This document shows, in pieces, positions 20,601-34,574 of a DNA stretch of 64,000 nt. The DNA lies in the NCBI RefSeq assembly GCF_002078875.1, contig NC_034414.1, forward strand, positions 19,745,100 to 19,809,099. The letters are read 5' to 3'. Under the pieces are notes generated by a model, which did no database searches, had not been told where the DNA came from, and was given only the letters and a program-made list of their open reading frames with translations. A program made the position numbers and the translations under genes. Position 1 is the first letter of the stretch; every line of letters begins with the position of its first letter. This stretch comes from Numida meleagris. Taxonomy: Eukaryota; Chordata; Aves; Galliformes; Numididae.

Positions 20601-23600
20601 ATACTAGTGCTCCCTAGTTGGGTTGAAGGGATATTTTCACCAGGAGTTTCTTCATTACTCTTGCAAGTGTCTCATAAGAAGCTGGTTTCCTAACTAGTGT
20701 GTAATTTTTCTTCATTAGTTAAATTTACACACAATAAAATTGAAAAACATACATACATACTATGAGTACAAAATCCAAGCATCATTGACTGTTCTGGGCT
20801 GTCTAGAAAGATCCCTTTGAAACCATAAATGTTAGCCTGGACTAAGCCCTTGTGAACACATTAGGGTCTTCTCCTGACAGAATAGTTAAATTCTTGTAAA
20901 CCTGGGAAACTGAATATTAATTAATTGTTCCATGCCTAACTTTCACTGGATTTTTAAGGGTTGCTAATATCCTATTAAAGGAAACCTTATATTTAGAATG
21001 TTGTCTTTTTTTATCTGAATGTGATATTACCTTTGGTTTCTCTGTACAGTATGAAAAGAGATCAAATTCTTCATTGTGATATTTGAGAAAATACTCCTTT
21101 TAGCTTGTCTAGAACAAGATTTGGAGTCAAAATAAGGTCCTTCTAAATCCTATGTAATTTATTTACTGATATGTACATGATATGCACACAGTTACATTAT
21201 AACTTAATGGGAACATAAAATCGTATATTTGATACAGGAATTTAGTCTTTCTCATTTTAGCATTGTTAAAAAAGCAGAGTCTATTTGTTTTGAAGTGTTC
21301 TTGCTGATGTGGCAGAAATTTGTAGACTAATAGACAATAAATACTATTGTAAGGCTTTTACTTCACTTCTGCCAGATCTAATAATGATAGAACATGGATA
21401 AACTTACTTAAATGACATGTAAGGACCCTGAGCTGAGCATTTTAAATATATATTCTCCAACAGAACATAATCGATTTCAAGTGCATAATATTTATGAAAG
21501 TATGACAGCACTCTCTACATGATTGGAAAGATTTTTAATACTTTTTATTGGTCATGTAGTGGATGGACACTTGAGGGCTGGGCTGGCTAAAAAGTCCCTT
21601 TTCCTATGTACAGCATTCAAAGGGTGTTTTTAGTTAAAAGGATAATATTAAAATGAAAAGGTAGTTAAATGGCCTGGTGAATCCATGTTAACACAAATGA
21701 GTAGTTAGAGGATAGGTCTAGAAAACTGAATTTTTTCATGCTCTCTATTAAGATTTGCAGAAGTTTTTAGTATCTGCAGAAAAAAAGACCACCTCTTTTG
21801 TTCAAATCCAACCAATGATATTGGTAAGAGGAATCATTTTGTTGATCATTTTAATGTGTTCGTTTCTATTGCTTTTAAAATCACTAAATGCTCTTATGTT
21901 TATGCCAACTTAACGTATTTATTTTTTGTTATTCCTTTAGCTTTGAGTAGAAAATATTTCATAATAGAACAGCTAACTAGCATTTTTCTGAGGTTATACA
22001 GCTCTCCTATGTTGTTTAAATCAAAAAAAAATCATGAACGATGTCTTGACTGTGCAGTTAAAGAAACCTCATGAAAGTTGGGTTTACAAGGGAATTCATG
22101 ATACTGTTTTCTGAAAGTGTGGCTAAAGAGTGATCTCTTCAAAACTTAACAGTAGAACAATTTTGGATCTATTTCAGTGAGATTTTGTCTGATCTTTGTT
22201 TTTTTTTTTTTTTCAAATTACTGTGCAGGGCAAGAGGCTCTTTCAGGTCTTATAAAGAGAGTTTGAAGTTTAGTGGAAAGAATTTGGTGTCCAAAATTAG
22301 AAGGCATCATTTGCTTCTTTTTTCTAAACTCAAAGGAAGACTGGGAAATTCACTGAAGCATAAAATGTCTCCTTCAAACTTCTACAAAAAAAAAAATCAG
22401 AAATTTCATCTAGATTTTAAGTTACTCCTCTCTTCCTTATATATATATATCTGTATAATCCTGAATCAGTCAGCTGCTAGAATGAGAAGCTGTTGCTAGA
22501 ATAAAATTCTTACCCAAACTCAAGTTTTGATTCACAGTTTTTCCTTTCTCCTGGCCACTTGACCACTGGAATTAAGTTCAATCCATTGCTGATGTTAAGT
22601 TTGCTCTATTTCATGTACTTCATCCTACTTGACTCTATGCTGAGGTCTGAGGGCTTTGATCAGACCCATCTCTAAGTAAACTGAACCTTGGATGTATACT
22701 TCCTAGCCTCCGTGCTGCTCTTTTAATGCTTCTGGACACATCAGACTGTCTGGCAGAGGAAGCTGGAAAGTGGACGACTATTTCTCTGCTACCAGGTGGC
22801 ATGCAAGAGCTATATTATGTGTTGGGATCAAATTAATTTAATTCCCCAGTGAAAGCTCCTGATGTATTTAGTTCATGGTCCCTGTGATGGTAGCTGTCTG
22901 CTTCCTTTTTTTGTTAACTATGATAAGAAAAAATGACACCTTTAAACTTCCAACGTAAGTGTCAGAAAAGGCACTTCACAAACTCGAGTCTAACCACAGA
23001 AAGCATAGCAGAAAACTATGTAAGAAATGACAGTAAATTCACTTTAATTTGAAAAAACGGACCAGTAGGACAATGATAACCCCAAGAGAAATTTGCAGCC
23101 TTCTTTGTATGAGTGGATTTGCCAATAGAAGCAACTAGGCAGTTCAATAAAACTAATTAAATTAATCTGTCATCCCCAGGGAACTTAAACAGGGCATGAA
23201 ATAGGGAAACAGCGTCAATTCAGAGCTTTTTATTGACGTGTTTTGCTGGATCATTGGAAAGAATTGGTTGGGAGAAAAAAATTGCAGTTTTCTATTGATC
23301 ATAAATGTAGCAGCCATCTCTGTAACCTTCATTCAATGTAGTATAGAACCAAATACCATACAGAGCCCTAAACGCAGAAAAAAAGACATAGAGATGCAAG
23401 CACAGTGGATTATTTTTGAAATAGTAATGGGGTATCTGTTTTATGGATATTTGTTGTCCTTAGATCTCAGTGGTATTTGCTATGTAAAATACTTAATTTC
23501 CATTGTATAGACAGAAAAAAATAAGGCATAAAGAGGGGAAATTACTGAGCACAGCAGCTCACTGGCAGCATCAGATAAAGACAGAGCACTCTGACTCCCT

Positions 23601-26600
23601 GAAAGTTGGACAGCCCATGGACAGTGGTGCTTCCCTGATGGCAACTTTTTATTTCCTGTGATGCCTCTCTTACTGAACAATTTTTAAAGATTTTCAGATG
23701 GAAAAGATGTATTTTTATTCTGTGCATAACTTAGATTATATCATTCTGGAGTATAAGGAAGGAAAATATCAAGTAGTTTTGCTGTTGATGTTTTGGTACA
23801 GATTTCAACCTATAGTGGTATATTGACTATGGCTGAATTCTGTTATACTATATAAAATGATAACACATGATGAACCCTTGCTCTACCTTTTCACCTTGCC
23901 TTGAAAGGCATCAAAGTGTGCTAAATGCGGCTGTTGGCTAAGTTTCATGACACTCCAGTGAGGTGAGGAAACACTGTTAGCTCTCCTTTCTAGATGAAGA
24001 AATAGCACAAAGAAAACATCAGAGATGAGAGCCATATAAGGGCTTGGCAGGACAACCAGAAACAGAAACTGTGACCTCAAATCGTGTTGAGTGTTGAACT
24101 CTCCATAAAATTCTGTTGGTTTTTTTTCTGTGTCCAGTATGAAATCACATAGAAATGCCTACTTTCAAAGAAGTATGTATTTGCCATTTTTTAAAATCAG
24201 GCCACTCTGAAGATAACTTAATTTCTCAATTATGATGTACAAAATCAAGTATTTTTTTTTAAATACTTGGGATCTGTGATTTTTTAAAAAAAATTTCTTC
24301 CTACTTGCTGCAATCTTTTTATTGATATTACTTGTTAAAAAGTAATGCCTTTTGTGGATGTCAGATGGTTTTAATTATATGTGGGTGCCTTGTTCCTTAC
24401 AGTGCTTATCTATTCATCTGCTTGTGCTGAATTCTTCTAGAATGCAATTACACAGAAGGTTTTTAAAACAAATTCTGTCCTGATTTATTAGACTGCAAAC
24501 AAACAATCAACCCCCCCAAGTGTAGAAATGATTCTAAATATATTCTGTGTCTTTTAGCTAACATTCCAAGTATGGCTCATAAGTGTGGAGTTCCTGTATA
24601 CTGCATGAGAATTCTCCCATTAGCTGCTGTCAAATTTAAAGTTTGCTAAACTATCCCTCGAACACAGTTTCCCAGTAGTAACAGTCTCTGCACTCAGAAA
24701 AGGGTGGTGTAGATTTTCTGAAGCCATCAGAAGTGTTCCCAGCTTTATCAGCTTCTGGAAAAAACCTTCAAGTTCTTACATCCTGATACACTCTCAACTT
24801 CCTGTAAAATACTACACATTGTACAGTCTGTGCCTTTGAGAACCTGTTTTTCCCCCACAGCATAAACCCCCCAGTTTGAACTAGAGAATCAGGTCTAATC
24901 TGTTGGCACTACTTAGTAATGGTAGATACCTCATGGTCTGGGCAGATACTAGGAGGTGTATCTCCCTTACTAGGATTGAGCTGCTTAATAGCAGCTGAGA
25001 AACTGCTCTAAAACTTCTGCCGTGGTTTTCTGAAAATTTTAAAGATTATTGTTGGTCATTACCTGTTGGAAGAAGCAGGATTTTGTTCACGGAGGCTGCT
25101 GAGATGCTCAAATGCAGATCTGATGTGTTGCTTAACTAATAGCATTACAGTATTCAAATGGAGAAGGTATCTGGCAACACCACTGTAGATCTGTGGAAGA
25201 ATAATACATGTTTTTAAATGATCAGTTTGGATGACTGTGATATAAACAGGAAATATTGCCACTCTTCTAACACTGACGATAACTAAAACCCAACAGAGAC
25301 ATAGATATTGATACAGATAAACAGTACATAAAAACACAGCGTATAGATTCCATTAAGGAGAAGTGGAGAGATACTGATGTAGTAAAAGAACAGTTAAACT
25401 TTTGAAAATGAAGAGCTGATTTAGTTATGAAGAAGTATTGCTGTACATTAAGCTAAGGCACATGTGTGGGTGGCTGAAATATACTTGGTGCGACCAACAG
25501 TCATTCTTCTTTCCCCAGAAGAAACAGATACGGAAAGTCCTTTCCTGTCTTTTTTGTTTTTTAAATATGTTAAAGTAAAATATGCAAAAATGGCAGTTAG
25601 CAGTAATAATTGGTACTTAAGAGATTACATGTTACTTGTCCCAGTCTATAGAATATTTATTTATCCTAGCTGAGGACATGGCGTGGTGAACTTTCATTGG
25701 AACACTGGTATTAGTGAGAAAAGAATCAAGACTATATTATTGAACGTAGTAAAAGTTGATCTTTTAAATGAAATAAAAAAATTACAGGTAAATAATGCTT
25801 TTGGCTGATTATCTGTGATTTAGTCAGGGTATGATCAAAGATGCAAGGGAAAAGGCTATGCTGATTTAATCTCTGTTCTGGCATAAGCAGAAGAGAGTTC
25901 CATAGACATCCATTACACTGGTGCAAGGTTGCAGTGAAGGAAGGGGGAACCAGCAGCATAAAACCTCCTGTTAATCGAATAGGAGGAGAAATGCAGAAAT
26001 GGAAGGCAACGATGTTTGACATACTTGCCTCAACGTGCAAATTAATATTCATAACATGTCTTCAAAGTGCAGTAAGTTGTTATTTTCTCAGCTTCATAGA
26101 TTGAGTAAATTTGACAGAGGAGTTCTGCTTTTAGTGTTGCTGTGGGATCAGTGTCATTGAAATCAGTGAGAGTTTTGGCTGAGAAAGATTTGGATATCTG
26201 AGGGTTAGATAATTCAGATGCCTATGGTTGGCAGATATGATGCAGTATCTGTGGAAAATCCAGTGCCCTTTTGGGTGGCAGCAGAAGGTCAGGTGGGACA
26301 CCGTAAGGCTCCTAAAGCAGCACTAGATAACTGTTTAGACACTTGAATTGCTCTGGAATGGGCAAATAGGTGCCTAATTCTGAAATCCTTCAGGTATTCA
26401 CTATACGGAGTAGCTGCGTTTTTTGCTTGTCAAAATAAGTTGGACAAATTCTGCATTGATATACAATGATTTATGTATTTAAATACATGGGAACAGGAAG
26501 ATAGCTCAAGAATGTAAATCGGAGCAGATTTCCTTGGCTAAGTAACTAAAATAAAACACCAAGTTCTGTACTTGGCTGTGCAATATACAAGTGGGGGGAG

Positions 26601-29600
26601 GCTGCACATTTTGATTAAGGTACTGCAGAATTATATCTGGGAGCTGGTTTGATTGAATTACAAAACAGACAAACAAACAAAACAAGAAAAAAAACCAAGC
26701 TTTAAAAATTATCATCCCAACAAAATGGATTTTCAGACTTTAAATCTGTTTTTTCCTGTTATGGCTTGGCATTTAGGGTAAATTACCTCAGCACCATAAA
26801 GCTGTATACTTAGTTGTAAATAGGTAAATGGAGGTAATTCTACACTGTTTCCCTATTTTGAAAATCCCAAAGTGATGTTTTATGGAAACATTTCAGTTTG
26901 TTTATGCTTTGAGTGTGTCTGTTGGCTGATGTTTTTGAGATAATAAATAAAATTGAAATTTGTGCTCTTGACCTCTGTACAAGACCATTATCATGCTACT
27001 GTGAGTAAATTACTTCTTCTTCAGGAGTCCTGCACAAAGACACTGCATTATTTGAATCCCATGGGTTCCATCAAAGCGTAGCTTTGAAGGGATTGGAGGG
27101 ATTGACAAGCCTTCTTCTGTCCAATATTTTGAGGACAAAGAAGTACATTGCAACTTTGCTGCATTAGTTTCTTTTTTTTTAGTAGTTAGAAGGGGCTCTA
27201 CTCTCATCCAGTTATTATAAACATTTTTGGAATTAATCCATTGAACTGAAGGAGTGAAATACTTGGTATCTTATATTGTTTAGTCTGGTGTGTTATCCCA
27301 AGCCAGGTATTCTGCAGTATTGATTGCTGCGTCTGGTCTTGCTTTGAAATGTTTCAGACCAAGGGACTTGTATCATTCTTCTGGGTTTGGGGCTACTATT
27401 TCATCTTATAGATTTCACTGACAGAAAGTTTTTCCTGATAATCCTGATAGCTCTCTTCTCTGGCTTTGTGGTAAGTGATCCCATTATTCTTTGAAATATA
27501 CGGGTGATCAGTGGACATTTTCAAAAGATTCCCTTCCAAACTGAAAGACAAAAAGAATTTTAAGCAATATAGAGGATAGATACTGGGCAGAAAGAATGTA
27601 TCAAGCTGATGTCTTTTCTGATAGAAATGTTTCTGAAGCCTGCAACATACTTTTCAGTGACAATGATGGATATTACTCTTGAGAGACTGAGATTTGCTTT
27701 TCTGGAGACCTAAGCTTGTTTGTTATTTCATTGTTAACGTACTGACAGTGGAATTTCTAAAAAGTGAAATTGAAAAGCTGTCTGCAGAGTGAATTTATGA
27801 ATCTTTCCATCCTTTCAAACCTCTGCTATTTTTTGTTATGTTTGTATCTTTTGTTTATTTTGTCACACATGATGTCTAAAGGAGAGGGAGGAGGAGTGGG
27901 CCATGAGAAAGAAGGGGGCAGACTCTTTACCAGAATGTGTTATAACAGGACAAGGGGAAATGGTTTCATGCAAAAGGAGGGGGGATTTAGACTGGATGGA
28001 AGCAATAGGTTTTCTACAATAAGGTTGGTGAGGCACTGACACAGGTTGCCCAGAGAGATGGTGGAGAAGCCCTGTCCTTGGAGACATTCAAGGTCAGGCT
28101 GGATGGGGCTGTGAGCACCTGTTCTAGTGTAGGTGTCCCTGTTCATTGCAGGGGAGTTGGACAAGATTACCTTTAAAGGTTCCTTCCAACTCAAACGACT
28201 CTATGATTCTATGAAAAGCCAGTGCTGTACACATTTGGGTCTTTGCTGTGAATAATGAGTCAATTATCACTTAGTCAAGGGGAGGAGGCTGAGCGAGCCT
28301 TTCACTGGCTTGAATGTGACCTGCTTTCCTTCCCATTTTCTTTCAAAAGTAAGGACAGAAATGGTTGGAATTCAGAATACTGTCAAAGGAATAAAGTTGT
28401 GATATTTCTCTGCATATTGCCAGTTTCTTTAGATTTAGAACAATTTGTGTTGTTTAAAATATATTTTTCAGGATCATAATTTACTGCTTAAAGAGAGCCA
28501 GTTATGTGATGCATGTGTTGAGAGTATCAGTAGTCATCTAAAGAGTGGATCTCATCTGCCCTGAGGCACACTGTGTGTGCAACATTATGTTTGATTCTCC
28601 CACTCTCCTGCCTGTTTATCGACATACCTTATTATGCACATGGGTGCATAGCTGATACTCTCACTGAGGAAGCATATAACAATTGCTTTGTGTTTTTTTC
28701 TTGTCCTTGTAAAATTTTCTTCGCTCACAGTCATTAATCTAGTATCACATTGCAGTAGCGAATGTTTCATCAAATATAATGTTTAATGTTATGAAACTCA
28801 ACAATGCTGCAGTGGTCTTAACCAGAAAATGTGTCTAACAGTGGCTTACGACTAATGTCTTTGGAAAGTGAATACTATTCTAGCTATAGTCTGAAGTGAA
28901 CGAATGGCGCACAAATACTGCAAATGCACTTGATTTCTTGTTAGCTTACTTAACCTGTCCATTTTTTGTCTGTGACAATAGCTCAGCTGTCCAGAAAACA
29001 TAAAGTAAATCATAAAATAAGTTTGTGGGCTCATGTGGACTGCTTAATTATAACTAATGACAACAATTTGTCCTAGGTCTACTGATGTTAAGTGATATGC
29101 TTTTATTTGGAGTATTCAGGATCTATGTTTTGGAGAAGGATGATCTGATTATAGCCCAGAGAATGATCACAGTGGCATCCAAGCTAGACATTGGCTTATT
29201 CAGGTTCTTCACTGAGAGGGTGGTCAGGCGCTGGAGCCAGCTCCCCAGGGCAGTGGTCACAGCCCCAGGTTGCCAGAGTTCAAGAAGTGTCTGGACAATG
29301 CTCTCAGACATATGGTCTGATTTTTGGGTGGTCCTGTGTGGAGCTTGGACTCGATGATCCTTTATGGTTCCTTCCAACTTGGGATATTCCATGATTCTGT
29401 ACCTAAGTTTATTCAGAGCCTATTGGTGTACGAATTATGATGCTGAACATTAAAGTTGATGATGCCTTTTGTCTCTCTGTTAATCTTGCTGAGAAATGTA
29501 TATTGCTTCCAGAAGCTTTCTTCAGGTTTTCATATATAAAGGCCCTCTAAATGAGCAATGTGAAGATGCTGGCTCCTCAGTTCCTATTGTTACACTGTGG

Positions 29601-32600
29601 ATCCACGTGTTTGGCTGCATAAAGATATTAATATCCTTTTGTGGTTTGTCAGTTTTTAATATTGAACTTTGCAGTTCTTGGTATAAAACAGGAAGTTCAT
29701 CCTGTTTTACTGCTGTAATAACAAAAGATTGAAGCTTTTTGAGCCACTAATCATGTTCTTCCTATAAAGTGGGATGACAATATCTTCAAGTAGTGGGTGA
29801 TCACTTCAACCTGTCAAGAGTTTGAAAGAGGGTTTCTGAGTTAACACAGCTTCATTTCCGTGGCTTGAAAAAGAGAGTGTGTAGGAAGAAGACATTGCCC
29901 ATATGTAGCGCTGTTTCCAAATATTGTTTTAGGAAAGAACTTGCTAAAAAAGCAAGGAGAAGCCAGATGTCGTATCAAGAGACCTGGGATTTAGGAATTA
30001 TTCAGAGGATCCATCTGTGGTTTGAGTTTTAAAACCTGTTTGCTAGGCTGTTCTGATCTGGTGCAATTTACTTTTTATGAACCTTGACTCTTATGAGTGT
30101 GGACTTAAGGTTATGTCCAGAATGCCAGCCCTTTCTGTGTGTCATAGTAACTGTGGCACAGAGCTGTCTGGGGGGATTAATAAGTCTGTGGGAAAGTGGA
30201 TGGCTGAAGGTACTAACCCCAAGGGCATCATTAAGGCTCTCTGCAAGAATTACTTTAATGCATGTAACATGTAATTTCTCTTTAGAAATGTACTGCAGTG
30301 TTTCTTATTGTTATGAAGTAGATTTTTCAAACGAAACCCAAGAAACTTGGTCAAAATCAACATTTATTTTTTCACGTAGTGCAAAGTTCATCTGCTTCTC
30401 CATATTTTATAATGGATTTTTTTAAAAATAAAAAGTCAGGCAGTTTTATTTCAGCTACAATTAGTATATTTTTAGCTGTTTTGTAGGCAAACATCTGTTC
30501 AGCATGAGTTTGGAAATCCAAACTTCCATGCATATGCTTGTCTTGATCTCTAGTCAGTTCTCAGCTGCAGTCTGTGCTGTGGAGGTTCCATCTATGATGT
30601 CCTCGCTGTGTCATAATTTTGCTGGCCGTTCTGTGCCACAGAGACTTGTCTGGTAGGATGGACAGAAGAACTAGAAGTTGTCCTATCTTTGCTTCTGTTG
30701 TCCATGGAATTTTTAAAGGTATGAAAAATGTCACAAGCTATCACTGACTCATGTATAGTATTTCTGAATACTTCCTTAATTTCACTGTGGGCTCAATTAG
30801 CCACTATTGATGTATGAAATAAACATGAGAGAAGATATCCCAGTCTTCTGTCGGTACAATGTCAGAATGTTTTTCCAGTCTGTCTTTCAACACCAGAGGA
30901 ATCCCCTAAAGGAACAAACCCTTCTTAAACATCTATATTTAATCTTTAATCTCAGAACCTAAACTTTTGACAGTTAAATGTCACTGGCATGTGGCTGTTT
31001 ATGAGTTTGATCCCAGAAACAAATCTTCTCTTGCAAAATTTTTCCTGGCCAACCAGGTTGCTAGTGTAGGTTTTAAACACTGAATGCTGCAGTACCTAAA
31101 GATCTCAGCTCAAATGAGGTGTATTACTAAATAAAGATACAGGAGCTAGATACAGTTTGTGAGAAATTGAGCAGTTCTTTGCTCAGAGTCAAAGACAGCG
31201 TAGGAAGCCAGACCCTGAAATTTGTTTTCTCATCCTTTTAGGATTGTGTGTCTTTCTGAGCAGAAACCTTTTATCACATTATGATCTGGGTCTCTCCCTT
31301 CCTGGTGGCAAATTGTGTTCAGTCCTCTGTCTACAAACCAGTAACTTTTAAGTAATAATAGCTTATAGGACCTGTCACTGCATCTGATCACATAGTCCTG
31401 GTCTGGTGGAGGTTCTGGCAGAGATGCATGTGGAAACCCAAGAGCTTTGCAGGTGTTGGACCTGGGCGGACTCACAACTGGAGTCAGTAACAGCTCTGAC
31501 AAATGAAATGCCAAAGCTCACTTCTATACCAGACAACATGGATGTTTGCTCTAATGGTTGTGATGTTCACATGCAGGGGCATGTGTTTGGGCTGTTCATC
31601 AGTATAAATAGGGTGATACCAAGATATTGGGGTAGAAAATACAAGAATTTTTGGACCAGATCATCACAACACTCAATAAAATTCAGAGTATTTTCTTGTT
31701 CTTTGTAACCTATCAGTTAGGTATGTGAAACTATGTCAAGTTTTCTATATATTGTATAAACTTTTTCAACAATGAGTTATTCTGTATCAAGGAATAGGTC
31801 ATACTTTTTGCACCAGGAGTTCAAACTGCATAGTTAGCTTTATGGTAAAGATTGCAAAATAGATGTATATCACTCACATGGAAGCTCTGAGCATAAGTTG
31901 AGAAGTGAATATTTGAAAGAAGTCAGTATAAAATCTAATGAAATTCACGTGTTTATTTTGGGCGGTGCCATTCTATTATCTGATGCAATATGATTGTCCT
32001 TGCAGAGGAAGAGGGGAAGACAATTCAAGGACGTAAAAAATCCTTAAGAAAATCATTTTCTGCTTCTGAGATCTCAAATGGAGATAAACAGGATGGTTTC
32101 CCTGGAAGAGGCAAAGAAAAGCTCATGTCTTTCCCACCACAGATGCCAAATGAGAATAAGGTAATAAGATAATATTTGTCCATGTGGACAGATTAAAAGA
32201 AATAAAAATAAGAGGAGATATACTGTCTAAATGTTAGATGCTAATGGTATTATCCCGTCTGAGGCAAATATTTAAAATACTACCCAAGTGTGTAATGCTT
32301 ACAGAGGCACCTGCAGGGATCACATTTGACAGTGGCATTTTCTCTACTGCAAAGCTGTCCTAATCTGACTAATAAATAAGGAGCCCTGCAAAGACCATTG
32401 TTAGGCTTTCACTCAAAACTGCAGTTAATGGTAGGGTTTGGCAAAAGACTTGAGTGTACGGGTACCAGCATGCACAGATTTACTTTGCTTGAGGATTTTA
32501 GAAAGTAGAGAATCCTGTTGCTTCAGCTGCCTAAAGTAAATATTAGGCAGGCCAGAGGTCTTTTTAATCTTCGGAAACCTATGAGATTAGGAATGTGTAG

Positions 32601-34536
32601 GGGCAGGAAAACCAGAGTCATCATCTGGAGAGAACAAGATGGAAATCTGAGTCTACTTCTTAAGAACTTCTACTCTCTTGCATGAATAACAAAAAATAAA
32701 ATTGTGATCTTGCCTCTAACAGAAAATTCCATTCATTAAGCTTTTTATTACAAATGAAGTCACAGGTCATTTTCTACAATGCGCTGAGCAACACACTTCA
32801 ATGACTTAAAATGATGGTGCTGCTGGGCCTCAGTCAAAGAGAAGAAGCTGTCATTTTTCTCCTTGCTAACACGTGCCTTTGAGGTAGAATCAAACAAGGC
32901 TTTTAAAACAGTCACATTCTATCAGCTGATTGTATAACAAAAAATGACAACAATCTTTTTGCCATTTATCTCATGAAGAATATGGTTGCTTCATTGGTAT
33001 AGATGGCCTTTGGGTCTCTTCCTTTAGCCACTTGAAATTGGCTTTCTGCCCCATAGAGCAACTTGCAGCTTCCATTATCCTTTATGTTAAGGAAGATCTT
33101 AATAATGGTCTTTGTTGCTACAGAAAAAGAAGTTCAGCCATGACTCCACACTTTTGTCACATTTAACAGTTTTAGAAACAAATACAGTAGTAGTAGAATG
33201 CTTCAGAAAAGCTGCTAGAATAGTAATGGGAAGAGACTTTAATACATTAAGTTGGCCATAGTAACCTTTAAACCTGCCCTGAGGAAAGAAGGGAAAAAAC
33301 TGCATTTGGGAACAGTGATTCTGTTCCAAATGCTGCTTTTTTTGGCATAGTATGATTGCTTATACTAATTCAGTCTGGTCCCCTGTAGAATTTCAAAGGA
33401 TTACCTACATGCATTCTATTTTCAGCAGCACTGCATTCACTTTTCAGAATTTTTAATCACTGTCAAGGATCTGTGTGTGTAGATCAGTAGGGGTGTAAAT
33501 TAGTTTGACTATTGTTTTGGTTCTGCTTCATGCATATTTCTGCATGTCTATCTACAGACGGTCATAAATGAGAGCTGGAAAGCTGGTGGCTCTGATGGAA
33601 ATGGTCTCAGTCTATCTGAAAGAGCACAGGTGAGGTTTCCTTTGATTTTCTTCAAAGTGGGAATTATGAGTTGAACGTCACTGAATTTTGTTTTATATAT
33701 AAACAAAGCATTTGCGATTTCTCATTGTATTTCTTTCACATCTGTGAGAAAGAAGAATGAGGCCATCATCCTCTAAATTTCTTTTCCAAGTTTTAATGAG
33801 CATGTGTACTATTAAAGTATAAAGGTTGTGCAACATAATAGTGCCAAATCAGTTTGGAAAAAATGATCTAAGGGCATCTCTGATTACTGCATAGAAACAC
33901 AGAAGACTCTACTGTGCATAGTAAATAAATCCTTTGCTGTAACACTTTTTACAGATGGGCTGGGAAAGCTCTTTGACTCTCACATTTGCATCTATTCAGA
34001 GTGCTACCTTGAATAAGAAACGACTCTTCTTGTGATATGTGTTCTACAATGTGGACTGTTTTCAGCAGATATCAACCTCATAAAAACAGTAGTGATATGT
34101 CCCAGCTCAAGTATTAAAATTTTCATAATTCTTAGCATTTTTATTTTCCACTCAGTTCAACATTAATATCAAATATAGAATTTCAAGCTCTGTTTGTTTA
34201 CAGTTAAGCTGTGCCTGTGTCATCTGTAGTGCCTTTGCAAATCTGCAGAGTAGCTTTTTTCTTTGAAAATATTTTACTTCTCCATCTTCCTACCAAGTTC
34301 CTGAAAAGGCTGCTCTTCAGCTTGAGCTTCTTTCCTTTCACTGTAGTCAGTATGCAAGAACTGCAGTAGCAATCCTTTGCCTACACCTTGAAGTTTTTCC
34401 TTTGTGTTTTACATTGAAAAAAAAATCATATTCTTTCTTGGAAAAATACAAGGGAGAATGGAGATGATGAAGAAGACAATTTAATGCTTTTCTGTTTTGT
34501 GGTTTGTACTGAAAGGAAAGGAATTTTTTTTTTTTT

Positions 34537-34574
<38 letters not shown>

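Larger units (their letters stand above)
17624..32005 (+). other. IFTAP: IFTAP intron 2
   Basis: About 14.4 kb. It holds an antisense CR1 LINE fragment with a long RT frame (17870-19060), MIR-like relics near 23500-23600 and 23885-24070, a T15 run at 22199-22213, a short (TA)n near 22437, and two sense CR1 3' ends (27940-28215 and 29150-29398). No extra exon was recognised. Confidence 0.85.

Noticed and set aside
30077..30425. Two overlapping + strand frames of 65 and 113 codons in IFTAP intron 2
   Set aside because: They overlap each other in different phases and neither shows exon-like borders matching the IFTAP frame.
31120..31220. Stretch loosely similar to the MIR 3' half
   Set aside because: Match too short and scattered to separate from chance.
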